DNA from: Paraburkholderia haematera
GTDB lineage: Bacteria; Pseudomonadota; Gammaproteobacteria; Burkholderiales; Burkholderiaceae
Length of the DNA stretch: 64,000 nucleotides
Assembly (NCBI RefSeq): GCF_905220975.1
Contig: NZ_CAJNBK010000008.1
Coordinates: forward strand, 206,919 to 270,918
Direction: 5' to 3'
Shown: one piece after another, positions 16,155 to 25,020 of the stretch
Position numbering within the stretch: position 1 is the stretch's first letter
Layout: each line of letters starts with the position of its first letter
Made by a program: the position numbers and the translations under genes
Notes under the pieces: generated by a model
The model's input: the letters and a program-made list of their open reading frames with translations, nothing else
Told to the model about the DNA's origin: nothing
Database searches by the model: none

Positions 16155-17534
16155 TTACTCCTTGGAAATGGCGCGCTGGGCGCGCGCGTGATGAAGCGCC
16201 AGCGCGGCGTCCACATAAGCGTGGGCCTGGCCGACGTATTGAGCGGGATCGAGCAGTTGCTTCAGGCGCTCGAGCGAAAGATGGCCGGTCACGGCGGGGT
16301 CCGCCGAGAGCACGTCGAAGAGCGTCTTGCGCTCGGCGATTGCCGCTTTCGATGCGCGTTCAACCAGATGGTGCGCATCGAGCCTGCCGATGCTGTCGCC
16401 GAGCGCGAGCATCACTGCTTCGCCGAGAATCAATCCGTGCGTGACGTCGAGATTGGCAGCGAGACGCGCCACATTCACGTTGAGCCCCACCGCGATCTGT
16501 TCGATGTTGGCGAGCGCGCCGCCTGCGAGGCGCGCGAGGTCCGGCAGCGCGTCCCACTCGGCTTGCCAGCCGCCGAGCGCGCGCTCGTGCTCCTGCACCA
16601 TGCCGGCGAACACCGTGGCCACCAGCCCCGGCGCGCGCGTCGCGGCTGTCAGCACGGCAGCGCAGCCGACCGGGTTGCGCTTGTGCGGCATCGTCGACGA
16701 ACCGCCCTTGCCCGCTGCGGCGGGCTCGGCCAGTTCGTCGATTTCGGTTTGCATCTGCAAGGAGATATCGCGCGCGATTTTGCCGAGCGTGCCGATCAAC
16801 ATGCCGAATAAAGACGCTGTTTCGGCCATGCGATCGCGCTGCGTGTGCCACGGCAAGGTGGGCACAGCGAGTTTGAGTTCTTGCGCCAGCGATTGCGTGA
16901 CGTGCGGCGCCGCGTCACGCAGGCTCGCCAGCGTGCCGGCCGCGCCGCCGAATTGCAGCACCAGCACGCGCGCACGCAGCGCATCGAGCCGCTCGCGATG
17001 ACGCAGCAACGCGTCGAGCCACTGCGCGAATTTCAGGCCGAGCGTGATGGGCAGCGCCTGCTGCAACCAGGTGCGGCCGATCATCGGCGTTGCGCGATGG
17101 GTGGCTGCGAGTTTCGCCAGTGCATCGCAGGTGGCTTGCAGACCGCTGTCGAGCAGATCGAAGGTGTCGCGCAATTGCAGCACCGTCGCCGTATCGATGA
17201 TGTCCTGACTCGTCGCACCCCAATGGACGTACTTCGACGCCTCGGCATCCGCCGCTTTGACGCGCGCGGTGAGTTGTTTGACGAGCGGAATCGCGAGGTT
17301 GCCGCCGAGCGCCGCGTCGCGCGCGAGTGCGTCGGCGTCGAGCTGATCGGCCTGGCAGGCTCCCTCGATCGCGGCCACGGCGCTGGGCGGAATCACGTTA
17401 TGGGCAGCCGAAGCGCGCGCGAGCGCGGCTTCGACATCGAGCATCCGTTGCAGCGTGGCACGCGGCGCCCAGATGTCGTTCATCGGCTGTGTGCCGCAAA
17501 GAAGGCCGGTCAGACGGGCGCTGGAGTCGAGCAT
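16155..17534 (-). CDS. pcaB: 3-carboxy-cis,cis-muconate cycloisomerase
   Basis: 459-residue member of the fumarase/aspartase superfamily. The signature loop GGSSTMPHKRNPVGC (near residue 282) and the KYVHWGATSQDIIDTA block are present. It forms 4-carboxymuconolactone from 3-carboxymuconate. First gene of a tight pcaBDC block, following a 541-nt repeat-bearing gap after pcaJ. Confidence 0.95.
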   Translation of the reverse strand: MLDSSARLTGLLCGTQPMNDIWAPRATLQRMLDVEAALARASAAHNVIPPSAVAAIEGACQADQLDADALARDAALGGNLAIPLVKQLTARVKAADAEASKYVHWGATSQDIIDTATVLQLRDTFDLLDSGLQATCDALAKLAATHRATPMIGRTWLQQALPITLGLKFAQWLDALLRHRERLDALRARVLVLQFGGAAGTLASLRDAAPHVTQSLAQELKLAVPTLPWHTQRDRMAETASLFGMLIGTLGKIARDISLQMQTEIDELAEPAAAGKGGSSTMPHKRNPVGCAAVLTAATRAPGLVATVFAGMVQEHERALGGWQAEWDALPDLARLAGGALANIEQIAVGLNVNVARLAANLDVTHGLILGEAVMLALGDSIGRLDAHHLVERASKAAIAERKTLFDVLSADPAVTGHLSLERLKQLLDPAQYVGQAHAYVDAALALHHARAQRAISKE

Positions 17535-18077
17535 GGTGGCGTCGATTTTCTAGGGAATCGGAAGAGAAGGTTTCGCCGGAGCGGCCTGGACGCGCTGTGA
17601 GGCGCGCCCAGACGCGCTATCTATTGAGAGCGTACCGCACACGGCGTTGTGGCGCATTGTGCTCCGAACATCGTCGTGACGGCGGGTCGGATGCGCGTGT
17701 CTCCCAGCTACATCTGCCCACCGCATCTGCCGTATAGGCCATCTGTGCGCTATTCGCCGTGATGCCCGGTGACACGCAGCAATTCTGCGGCATGCGCGTT
17801 CTGGGCGATGGCGGCGGAGCGCTGGCACGGCATGCGCGTTTTGCGCAATGACGACGGAACGCTGGCACGGCATGCGCGTTTTGCTCAAGGAAGCTGGAAC
17901 ACTGGTGCGGCGTGCGTGTTCCGGGCAACGGAGCCGGGACGCTGGCACGGCATGCGCGTTTTGCGCAAGAGCCGGGACACAGGCGCGGCGCGCGCATTTC
18001 GCTCGCCTCGCCTGCGTTCCGGCTTCTCCGCGAGACAAGCGCGCAGACTCGTGCCGCGTCCGGCTGCCCGGCTATGC
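17535..18077. other. Non-coding gap between pcaB and pcaJ
   Basis: A 543-nt stretch separates otherwise tightly packed pca genes. Its right-hand part is filled by 40-bp tandem repeats. Open frames cross it on both strands, but they read the 40-bp repeat in shifting phase and show no family resemblance, so I regard them as chance. No thiolase (pcaF) remnant was recognised. Confidence 0.6.
17789..18000. repeat. 40-bp tandem repeat (minisatellite), about five units
   Basis: Units beginning GGCATGCGCGTT start at 17789, 17829, 17869, 17909 and 17949, exactly 40 bp apart. A degenerate sixth begins at 17987. Units share a GGCATGCGCGTTTTGCGCAA head and a GGGACGCTGGCAC-like tail, with internal divergence. 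A period of 40 is not a multiple of three, which argues against a coding repeat. Confidence 0.85.
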
Positions 18078-18737
18078 TCAGGCCGCGCGAGCCGCTTGAG
18101 TGCCGTCGATCAGCGGCACACCGGTCAGTTTGTGCAGCGCATCGAAATCGATGTCCGAGAAGATCTCGCGCACGACGAGACCCTTATCGGTGACGTCGAT
18201 CATTGCGAGGTCCGTATAGATTCGGTCGACGCAGCTCACGCCCGTGACCGGGTACGTGCATTCCGCGGCGATCTTGCTTTCGCCCTGTTTTGTCAGGTGC
18301 TCCATCATGACGTAGACCTGCTTCGCGCCGATGGCGAGATCCATGGCGCCGCCGACTGCCGGAATCGCGTCGGGCGCGCCGGTGTGCCAGTTCGCCAGAT
18401 CGCCTTTCGCCGACACCTGGAACGCGCCGAGCACGCAAAAATCCAGATGGCCGCCGCGCATCATCGCGAACGAATCCGAGTGATGGAAGTAGGCGCCGCC
18501 CGTGAGCAGCGTGACGTGCTGCTTGCCGGCGTTGATCAGTTCGTCGTCTTCCTCGCCCTTTGCCGGGGCCGGGCCCATGCCCAGCAAGCCGTTTTCGCTG
18601 TGCAGGAAGATTTCCTTGTCGGCACCGAGGTGGTTGGCCACCAGCGTGGGCACGCCGATGCCGAGGTTCACGTAAGCGCCTTCAGGGATATCCTGGGCAA
18701 CGCGCTTGGCCATTTCATCGCGGGTCAGTTTTTTCAT
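18078..18737 (-). CDS. pcaJ: 3-oxoadipate CoA-transferase subunit B
   Basis: 219 residues from the ATG at 18737, with GAGGAG upstream. The catalytic-glutamate motif SENG (LHSENGLLGMGP) near residue 51 and the NLGIGVPTLVANHL block define the beta subunit of family I CoA transferases. With PcaI it activates 3-oxoadipate with succinyl-CoA. A 3-oxoacid (SCOT/AtoAD) CoA transferase is the alternative by sequence. Adjacency to pcaBDC favours pcaJ. Confidence 0.88.
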   Translation of the reverse strand: MKKLTRDEMAKRVAQDIPEGAYVNLGIGVPTLVANHLGADKEIFLHSENGLLGMGPAPAKGEEDDELINAGKQHVTLLTGGAYFHHSDSFAMMRGGHLDFCVLGAFQVSAKGDLANWHTGAPDAIPAVGGAMDLAIGAKQVYVMMEHLTKQGESKIAAECTYPVTGVSCVDRIYTDLAMIDVTDKGLVVREIFSDIDFDALHKLTGVPLIDGTQAARAA

Positions 18738-18747
18738 GTCGGTCTCC

Positions 18748-19452
18748 TCAGGCTGCGGTCGCGGATGCAAGCTCGGCGTGATGCGCAGCTTGCTGCACTT
18801 CGATCACGCGTTGTACGAAGATGCCGGGCGTGACGATATGTTCCGGATCGAGCTCACCGAGCGGCACCACTTGCGATACCTGCGCGATGGCCGTTTTCGC
18901 CGCGCTCGCCATGATCGGGCCGAAGTTGCGCGCGGTCTTGCGATAGACCAGATTGCCCCAACGGTCGCCCCTGAACGCCTTGATCAGCGCGAAGTCCGCA
19001 TGCAGCGGCGACTCCAGCACGTAATGCTTACCGTCGATCAGACGCGTTTCCTTGCCTTCGGCGAGTTTGGTGCCATAGCCAGTGGGCGTGAAGAACCCGC
19101 CGATGCCCGCGCCTGCCGCGCGAATGCGTTCCGCGAGATTGCCTTGCGGCACCAATTCGAGTTCGATTTCGCCCGCGCGGTAGAGCGCGTCGAACACATA
19201 CGAATCGGATTGCCGCGGGAACGAGCAGATGATCTTGCGCACGCGTTTGGCTTTGAGCAGCGCCGCGAGGCCGATGTCGCCGTTACCGGCGTTGTTGTTG
19301 ACGATGGTGAGCTCGCGCGCGCCTTGTTCGATGAGCGCGTCGATCAGTTCCGACGGCATGCCGGCCGTGCCGAAGCCGCCGATCATGACGGTCGCGCCGT
19401 CCTGTACATCGGCAACCGCCGACTGAAGTGACTCGAAAATCTTGTTGATCAT
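18748..19452 (-). CDS. pcaI: 3-oxoadipate CoA-transferase subunit A
   Basis: 234 residues with the alpha-subunit glycine motif GGFGTAGMP near residue 25 and NNNAG near 51. AAAGGA precedes the ATG at 19452. It is 10 nt upstream of pcaJ and heads the leftward pca unit. The same uncertainty between oxoadipate and other 3-oxoacid substrates applies. Confidence 0.88.
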   Translation of the reverse strand: MINKIFESLQSAVADVQDGATVMIGGFGTAGMPSELIDALIEQGARELTIVNNNAGNGDIGLAALLKAKRVRKIICSFPRQSDSYVFDALYRAGEIELELVPQGNLAERIRAAGAGIGGFFTPTGYGTKLAEGKETRLIDGKHYVLESPLHADFALIKAFRGDRWGNLVYRKTARNFGPIMASAAKTAIAQVSQVVPLGELDPEHIVTPGIFVQRVIEVQQAAHHAELASATAA

Positions 19453-19784
19453 GTCGAATTTCCTTTGAGGGCGCTGCGTGCCGGTGGGCTTTTTGCCTTT
19501 GCAGGCAAGAGCTTGTGCGGGACGGTCTCCGTGCCTGGACTGGCGGCGGCTCGCCGGTTGAGGATGCGGGCTGGCGCCTTTGGTTTGTTCGCTTTCGATT
19601 TGTTCGATATATGAACATGGATTCGGTTAGCGAACCGTTGAGGTGATTATGGTTGCCCTTTGGGCGGGTTGTCAAGGCTGGGGATTCCCCTTAATCATAG
19701 GTTTTTGGTTGCCCGGCGGGGCGGTTTGCTTTGTTGTCTCGTCTGGTTTTTGGGGGCTTTTTGTTGGTTGCATTTGTGGCGCTT

Positions 19785-20015
19785 TGTTTGTCTGTATGCC
19801 TAGGGTGTTGGCCTTTCCTTGTTTTCTTATCGGTCTATTTGCGTTGCCCCTGTGCGGGGCAGCACCTACTTTTCTTTGCCTGCCGCAAAGAAAAGTAGGC
19901 AAAAGAAAGCGGCTCAAACCGCTAATTCTTAAGCGGGTCCCCTGGCTCGGAGGAGGCAGTGGTGCATCTGGAATCCGGGCCCTCGCACACTCCGCGTTAG
20001 TGACTAAACGCTCAT
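19785..20015 (+). repeat. Dispersed repeat, copy A
   Basis: About 230 bp shared with copies B (20345-20575, inverted) and C (44725-44985). The core is a GTTGCCCCTGTGCGGGGC hairpin followed by a 15-bp perfect inverted repeat CCTACTTTTCTTTGC / GCAAAGAAAAGTAGG with loop CTGCC (19865-19899). Further conserved blocks are AGCGGGTCCC and GTGGTGCATCTGGAATC. There is no transposase. Confidence 0.85.
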
Positions 20016-20196
20016 CAGCTCCCACTCCGCACTGCGTGCGTCGCGGATGGGTATGCATGGGAAACCACGGGCTTCGTTTGCGGGCGGTGGGGGCCACCGG
20101 CTTCGCCTCGGCGATGCCCCAAATATTCAAACGATAAGGTCCGCACACCCCATTAATGTGCGAAGCCGTACGCCAAATGAAGCGCAAGCGTGCTGC

Positions 20197-20280
20197 GGTG
20201 GCGGTGGCGGTGGCGGTGGCGGTGGCGGTGGCGGTGGCGGTGGCGGTGGCGGTGGCGGTGGCGGTGGCGGTGGCGGTGGC
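20197..20280. repeat. (GGTGGC)14 hexanucleotide microsatellite
   Basis: Fourteen perfect GGTGGC units in 84 bp. Translation gives poly-Gly on one strand and poly-Pro or Arg-His on the other, with no recognised protein around it. Such a perfect array is prone to slippage and may vary in length between isolates. Confidence 0.95.
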
Positions 20281-20344
20281 GGGCCACGATACTGAGGCAA
20301 ACGCGAGCGTGAAAACGTAAGTGACTGGTTTTGTGAAATGGGCT

Positions 20345-20575
20345 TCGGCGCGCGCAGCGCCGCCGGAAGAATGACGCCCTTGTCACTCACGCCGAATGTG
20401 CGAGAACACGGATTCCAGATGCACCACTACCCCCTCCGAGCCAGGGGACCCGCTTAAAAATTAGCGGTGTGAGCCGCTTTCTTTTGCCTACTTTTCTTTG
20501 CGGCAGGCAAAGAAAAGTAGGTGCCGCCCCGCACAGGGGCAACGCTAATAGACCACTAACAAAACAAGGAAAGGC
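20345..20575 (-). repeat. Dispersed repeat, copy B (inverted relative to A)
   Basis: Reverse complement of the same element as copies A and C, with the 15-bp inverted repeat at 20488-20522. Its outer end (CCGGCGGCGCTGCGCGCGCC) matches copy C better than copy A. Copies A and B face each other around the microsatellite. Confidence 0.85.
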
Positions 20576-20735
20576 CAAAGATTCCAGATCAACGAAAGGC
20601 CAACACCACAAAACCACATCCAACCAAAGCGCCGCACGGCAAAAAACCACTATCCCAAACCAAGATTATTAAACTACCCTCTATCCAGAAACCAAATACC
20701 CAAACCCCCAAAAAGCGCCGCAGGCACCAACCAGC

Positions 20736-21665
20736 ATGTCCGACTCAAACCTGGATCTAAACCTGATCCCCTACCTGGTAGCAATGGAAGACACCCGCAA
20801 CGTCAGCCGCGCGGCGGACCAGCTCGGCGTCAGCCAGCCCCGCGTCAGCACCGCGCTAGGCCGCCTGCGGGAGTACTTCGACGATCCGCTCTTCGTCCGA
20901 ACATCAAAAGGCATGGAGCCCACGCCGCGCGCGCTCGCCATCCTCCCCGCCGCCCGCGACGCGCTTCTGCGGATCGAGAAAGGCATGCTCGACGTCCAGG
21001 ACTTCGATCCGGCCACAAGCACCCATACGTTCTCCATCGCGCTCTCCGACGTCGGCGAAATCGTCTTCCTGCCGCGGCTCCTGCAACTCTTTGCCGAACG
21101 CGCGCCGTATGCGAATCTGCGCTCAGTGTCGCTCTCGCCCTCGCACGTGGAACGAGGACTCGAATCGGGCGACGTCGATCTCGCCGTAGGCTATTTCCCC
21201 GATCTGTCAGGCAACAACTTCTTCCAGCAACGGCTCTTCACCCATCGATTCATCTGCCTCATGCGCACGGGGCATCCCCTTTCGAAGGCGCCGCTCACAC
21301 TGGCTCAGTACATGGCGTCGGGCCACGCCGTCGTGCGTGCCGAAGGACGCAGCCAGGAAGTCCTCGAACACTACCTGGAGAAGAAACGGATCAAGCGCCG
21401 CGCGGTACTCGAAACGCCGCACTTCATGAGTCTGCCGTTTATCCTCGCGCGCACCGACCTGCTCGCGACAGTGCCGCACGCCATCGGCTTCGCGTACGTG
21501 TCGGAGCATGCGTCGATCACGCTGGTCGAACCGCCGCTGCCATTGCCGCGCTTCGATCTGCGGCAGCACTGGCATCGCAAGTTTCATAACGATCCGCGGG
21601 CAAGCTGGCTGCGCGGTATCGTCGCCGAGCTCTTCAACGACGCCATGGACGAGTGGCCGAAGTGA
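20736..21665 (+). CDS. LysR family transcriptional regulator
   Basis: 309 residues. The N-terminal winged helix-turn-helix (RNVSRAADQLGVSQPRVSTALGRLREYFDDPLFVRTSKGMEPTPRA) is of the NodD/NahR-like subgroup, followed by a periplasmic-binding-protein fold effector domain. It is divergent from pcaI but 1.3 kb away across repeats. It might regulate the pca genes, but nothing in the sequence proves it. folE follows 123 nt downstream on the same strand. Confidence 0.92.
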   Translation: MSDSNLDLNLIPYLVAMEDTRNVSRAADQLGVSQPRVSTALGRLREYFDDPLFVRTSKGMEPTPRALAILPAARDALLRIEKGMLDVQDFDPATSTHTFSIALSDVGEIVFLPRLLQLFAERAPYANLRSVSLSPSHVERGLESGDVDLAVGYFPDLSGNNFFQQRLFTHRFICLMRTGHPLSKAPLTLAQYMASGHAVVRAEGRSQEVLEHYLEKKRIKRRAVLETPHFMSLPFILARTDLLATVPHAIGFAYVSEHASITLVEPPLPLPRFDLRQHWHRKFHNDPRASWLRGIVAELFNDAMDEWPK

Positions 21666-21788
21666 GCCCCTGCCCCGTCCGCGAAAGGGTCATCGGCACG
21701 ACACGGCGCAAAACATGGAACAATGGCCTCACTCATTGACCCCGCGCGCTCCGTCTAGTGTCGACGCGCGATCCCAGAGGAGCGACGG

Positions 21789-22427
21789 ATGGCCAGCAGC
21801 AAACCGAAGAAAACCAAACCCACGGCCGCAGCGGAGCGCCCCAGCCGCGAAGAAGCCGAAGCAGCAGTACGCGTGCTGCTGCGTTGGGCCGGCGACGATC
21901 CCCAGCGCGAAGGCCTGATCGATACGCCATCTCGCGTGGTGCGCTCCTATGAGGAGTTCTACGCGGGCTATCAGGTCGATCCGCGCGAGATCCTCGCCCG
22001 CACCTTCTCCGAAGTGGACGGCTACGACGAAATGATCGTGCTAAAAGATATCCGCTTCGAGAGCTATTGCGAACACCACATGGTGCCGATCATCGGGCGG
22101 GCGCACGTTGCCTATCTCCCCGGGCATCGGGTGGTTGGCATTTCGAAGCTGGCGCGCCTCGTCGATGCGTTCGCCAAGCGTCTGCAGATCCAGGAAAAGA
22201 TGACCGTGCAGATCGCCGATACGCTGAACGACGTGTTGCAACCAGCCGGCGTCGGCGTGATTCTCGAAGCCGCGCATCAGTGCATGTCCACGCGAGGCGT
22301 GCACAAGGCCGGTGTCACGATGGTCACCTCGCGCATGCTGGGCACGTTCCGCACCGATCCGTCGACGCGTCGCGAATTTCTGTCGATCGTGGGCAATCCC
22401 GGCGTGGTGGCGGTCGCCAATACCTGA
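21789..22427 (+). CDS. folE: GTP cyclohydrolase I
   Basis: 212 residues with AGAGG ahead of the ATG at 21789. Zn ligands lie in SYCEHHMVP and in HQCMSTRG, and the GISKLARLVDAFAKRLQ(I)QE block is canonical. It makes 7,8-dihydroneopterin triphosphate from GTP, the first step to tetrahydrofolate. The first 20 residues are Lys/Ala-rich and poorly conserved. It is probably cotranscribed with or independent of the LysR gene; no terminator is seen between them. Confidence 0.96.
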   Translation: MASSKPKKTKPTAAAERPSREEAEAAVRVLLRWAGDDPQREGLIDTPSRVVRSYEEFYAGYQVDPREILARTFSEVDGYDEMIVLKDIRFESYCEHHMVPIIGRAHVAYLPGHRVVGISKLARLVDAFAKRLQIQEKMTVQIADTLNDVLQPAGVGVILEAAHQCMSTRGVHKAGVTMVTSRMLGTFRTDPSTRREFLSIVGNPGVVAVANT

Positions 22428-22645
22428 GTCGCGATTCGGCCGCGCCGCTCGGCGGAGCTGGCCGCGGCGTGGACCGCCGCTTCGCGTCTCGCTTGCACCG
22501 CCTGCCCCGCTTGCCCCACTTACACCGCGCTGTCACCCGTGGCTTAGGCTGTTGCCTTGCTGCCTCTCAGGCCGGGCTTCTTGCCACGGCTTCGAACTAC
22601 GGCCCTTGAGGTGGGGCCCCAAAAGCCGGCCTTCCGACCACTACC

Positions 22646-23551
22646 TCAAGCCGCGCTGCGCGCAGTACGCATCTGACCGAAGGTGGCCAGCAACACCGCG
22701 CCGAGCACGCACGCAACACCCGCTAGCTGCGCCGCGCTGACCGGTTCCCGCAACACGACAGCGGCCAACGCGACCGCGCTCACCGGCACGAGCGCGGTCA
22801 TGAGTCCGGCTTCCGCACCGCTGATGCGCGCCGCGCCCGCATACCAGAGAACGAAACCCGCCACGGTCGGCACGAGCGCGTAATACAGCACACCGTTCAG
22901 GGCGCTCGCATCGAATGGCACGCTCCAGGGCTTTTCGAAGCACGCCGGCACGATCGCCACCGCGAAACCGATGCCACACATCAACGCCGACAGCGGCAGC
23001 GGCGCGACCGGCCTGCGCAACTTGCGATTGAGCAGAATGAAAAGCGACTCGCAGACAATCGCCGCGAACACCAGGGCGTTACCTGCCAGCGAACCGGCCG
23101 CACGCGGCGCGGTGAAATCGTCGACATGCACGGTGCACACCAGCACGCCCAGGGTCGCGAGAACAATCGCGCCGATCACCGCGGGCGCGGGGCGCTCACC
23201 CAGCGCGAGCATGGCGACCATGGCCGACACTGCCGGCAGCGTGCCGGCAATGACGCCTGCATCGGCAGCAGACGCGAGCTTCATCCCGCTGATGAGCAAC
23301 ACCGTATAACCGACGCTGCCCGCCCCCGCCTGAGCAATCACGAGCATCGTGTCGCGTCGATCGAGACGTGGCCAGCGCACGCCGCGCCAACGCATCACCA
23401 GCACAAACAGCGGAAACGCGATGGCAAAACGCAATGCGGTCGCGCTAAATGGCGGCAAGCCGCTTGCGATCGATTTGCTGACGACAACCGTGCTGCCGAC
23501 TCCGATCATTGCCAGCGCGCAAAACAGGTATCCGACATACCGTGAGTTCAT
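22646..23551 (-). CDS. EamA/DMT superfamily transporter
   Basis: 301 residues with about ten hydrophobic helices arranged as two EamA repeats (SKSIASGLPPFSATALRFAIAFPLFVL in the first, VLYYALVPTVAGFVLWYAGAARISGAEAG in the second). This is the drug/metabolite exporter fold; the substrate is unknown. It converges with folE across 218 nt and is divergent from the DedA-type gene. Confidence 0.9.
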   Translation of the reverse strand: MNSRYVGYLFCALAMIGVGSTVVVSKSIASGLPPFSATALRFAIAFPLFVLVMRWRGVRWPRLDRRDTMLVIAQAGAGSVGYTVLLISGMKLASAADAGVIAGTLPAVSAMVAMLALGERPAPAVIGAIVLATLGVLVCTVHVDDFTAPRAAGSLAGNALVFAAIVCESLFILLNRKLRRPVAPLPLSALMCGIGFAVAIVPACFEKPWSVPFDASALNGVLYYALVPTVAGFVLWYAGAARISGAEAGLMTALVPVSAVALAAVVLREPVSAAQLAGVACVLGAVLLATFGQMRTARSAA

Positions 23552-23895
23552 GCTACGGTCCTATGCTTTTGAATGAACAGGCAGATTAGGGGCTGCAGAC
23601 GCGTGCGGTCTTGAACGAAATTGCAGAGAATGCGTCTGCCAACGGTTCGCGGCATACCGTCGGCTTCACGCGATACCGGCGCGATACCGGCACGAGTCCG
23701 GCTTACGGTCAGGCGGGACCGGCCGGTGCTCCAATCAGGTCCATCGAGTATCCTGATCGAAAGGAGCGCCAGGCGGGACGCGAACAAACTAACCAGACGG
23801 GCAAGCAGACAGGCGCCAAAGGAACACACTTTGCGTCCCAGCACGGCAAGCCCTCGCCGCAGCACGGCCCAACCGCAATAACAGGAGTTCTGCAA
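23552..23895. other. Intergenic region upstream of the DedA-rhodanese gene
   Basis: 344 nt with no supported gene. An open frame continuous with the downstream gene runs through it from 23611, but its composition (Arg, Gly, Thr, Gln rich, no family match) suggests a leader rather than protein. CGATACCGG is directly repeated at 23671 and 23682. Confidence 0.5.
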
Positions 23896-24933
23896 TTGGT
23901 AGCGTTTCCGTCGTCGGCGGTTTCAACCTGGGGTAGCGCAGTTGTCTTTCTCAACGTCCTGTTGACACGCCTCGGCCTGCCGATCCCCGCGGTCCCCGTG
24001 CTGCTCTTTGCGGGTTCCGCGATCGCCGCCGGCACGCTGTCGTTCTGGCCGATCCTGTTCGCTGCGGTGCTCGGCGCGCTCATCGGCGACGGCACATGGT
24101 TCGCCGCCGGCCGCATCTACGGACGCAAGCTGATTGCCGCGCTTGGCCGGATCTCCCCGGCGGTCGATTCCAGGGTCGACATGGCTCGCTCGCTATTCGA
24201 GCGCTTCGGCGTGCCGCTCGTGTCGATCTCGAAGTTCGTTCCCGGATTGGGACTCATCACCCCGCCGCTAATGGGCACGACAGCCGTGGATAGCCGCATC
24301 TACGCCGTGTGGGACCTCGCGGGCGCCCTGGTGTGGGCCACCTTCTGGCTGCTAGGCGGCGCCGCGGCGGAGAGAGAGTTGCATATGCTGCTCGCCTTCG
24401 TCAGAGCGCGCGGCGGCACGGTGATCGACATCCTGGCGGCGGCGGCGCTGGTCTATCTGGTGTACGTCCTGCAGCAGCGACGCCGCGAGCGGCGACGTCT
24501 CGCGGACGCCGCCTCCGCGACTGCGTCGCCAGCGACACGCCGCGGATGGCGCCGCGTCACGCCTCCCAAGGTCCTGGACGCCCGGCCACCCGCATCGGCT
24601 GGCGAAGCGCTGTGCCCTATTCCCGGCGCGCTGGCACTCGACCCGCACTCGCCTGAACAGATCGACGTTGCCCTGCTCACTTACGACATGGTGATTTACT
24701 GCATCTGCCCGGACAGCGCGACCGCCGTGGAGATCACGCAACGGATGCGCCTGAACGGCTACACGAGGATTCGCGCGTTGAGGGGTGGACTCGACGCCTG
24801 GCAAAAGCGCGGGTTTCCCGTCGAACCGCTCGCGTCGGCCGACGAATTGACTCCCGGCCAACGTGCGCCGGCGTCCTACGGCGCGGCACACGACGCGGTG
24901 ACCCTGCGCGGGTTCGCCCCCAGGCGCCGCTAA
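23896..24933 (+). CDS. DedA-family membrane protein fused to a C-terminal rhodanese-like domain
   Basis: A TTG start at 23896 is proposed because AGGAG lies eight bases upstream, giving 345 residues. CTG 23890 or a much longer frame from 23611 are alternatives. The first about 200 residues are DedA-like, with several hydrophobic helices, GLPIPAVPVLLFAG, ALIGDGTWFAAGRIYG, and ERFGVPLVSISKFVPGLGLITPPLMG. A basic linker leads to a rhodanese-like domain with YCICPDSATAVE carrying the active-site Cys and LRGGLDAWQKRGFPVE at its end. DedA proteins act in lipid-carrier recycling and membrane homeostasis. The rhodanese part suggests sulfur or redox coupling. The fusion is seen in other Proteobacteria. 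Confidence 0.85.
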   Translation: MVAFPSSAVSTWGSAVVFLNVLLTRLGLPIPAVPVLLFAGSAIAAGTLSFWPILFAAVLGALIGDGTWFAAGRIYGRKLIAALGRISPAVDSRVDMARSLFERFGVPLVSISKFVPGLGLITPPLMGTTAVDSRIYAVWDLAGALVWATFWLLGGAAAERELHMLLAFVRARGGTVIDILAAAALVYLVYVLQQRRRERRRLADAASATASPATRRGWRRVTPPKVLDARPPASAGEALCPIPGALALDPHSPEQIDVALLTYDMVIYCICPDSATAVEITQRMRLNGYTRIRALRGGLDAWQKRGFPVEPLASADELTPGQRAPASYGAAHDAVTLRGFAPRRR

Positions 24934-25020
24934 AGCGCGAGGGAAAGCCTCTGAACAATGGGGTTAGGCGGCGTTATGCGCGCCGCCCCGCTCGAACGAT
25001 CAGCCGCCGCAAAAGCCCAG

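Larger units (their letters stand above)
19453..20735. other. 1.3-kb intergenic region with inverted dispersed repeats
   Basis: No convincing gene. It holds the pcaI upstream region, repeat copy A, a (GGTGGC)14 microsatellite and repeat copy B in opposite orientation, then an A/C-rich stretch before the LysR gene. Open frames here (for instance one rich in poly-Gly and a Cys/Phe/Leu-rich one) come from the repeats themselves. Confidence 0.7.

Noticed and set aside
17789..18000. CRISPR array
   Set aside because: Units are contiguous and degenerate along their whole length, without unique spacers, and no cas genes are present.
17550..18038. Open frame through the pcaB-pcaJ repeat
   Set aside because: The 40-bp period shifts reading phase, and the product has no family similarity.
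20047..20390. Poly-Gly and poly-Pro frames across the GGTGGC array
   Set aside because: Produced by the microsatellite; no start signals or conserved flanks.
19785..20575. Insertion sequence
   Set aside because: The inverted copies resemble IS ends but no transposase frame lies between or near them.
22428..22645. Terminator or gene between folE and the EamA gene
   Set aside because: No stable hairpin with U tract and no supported frame; left unannotated.
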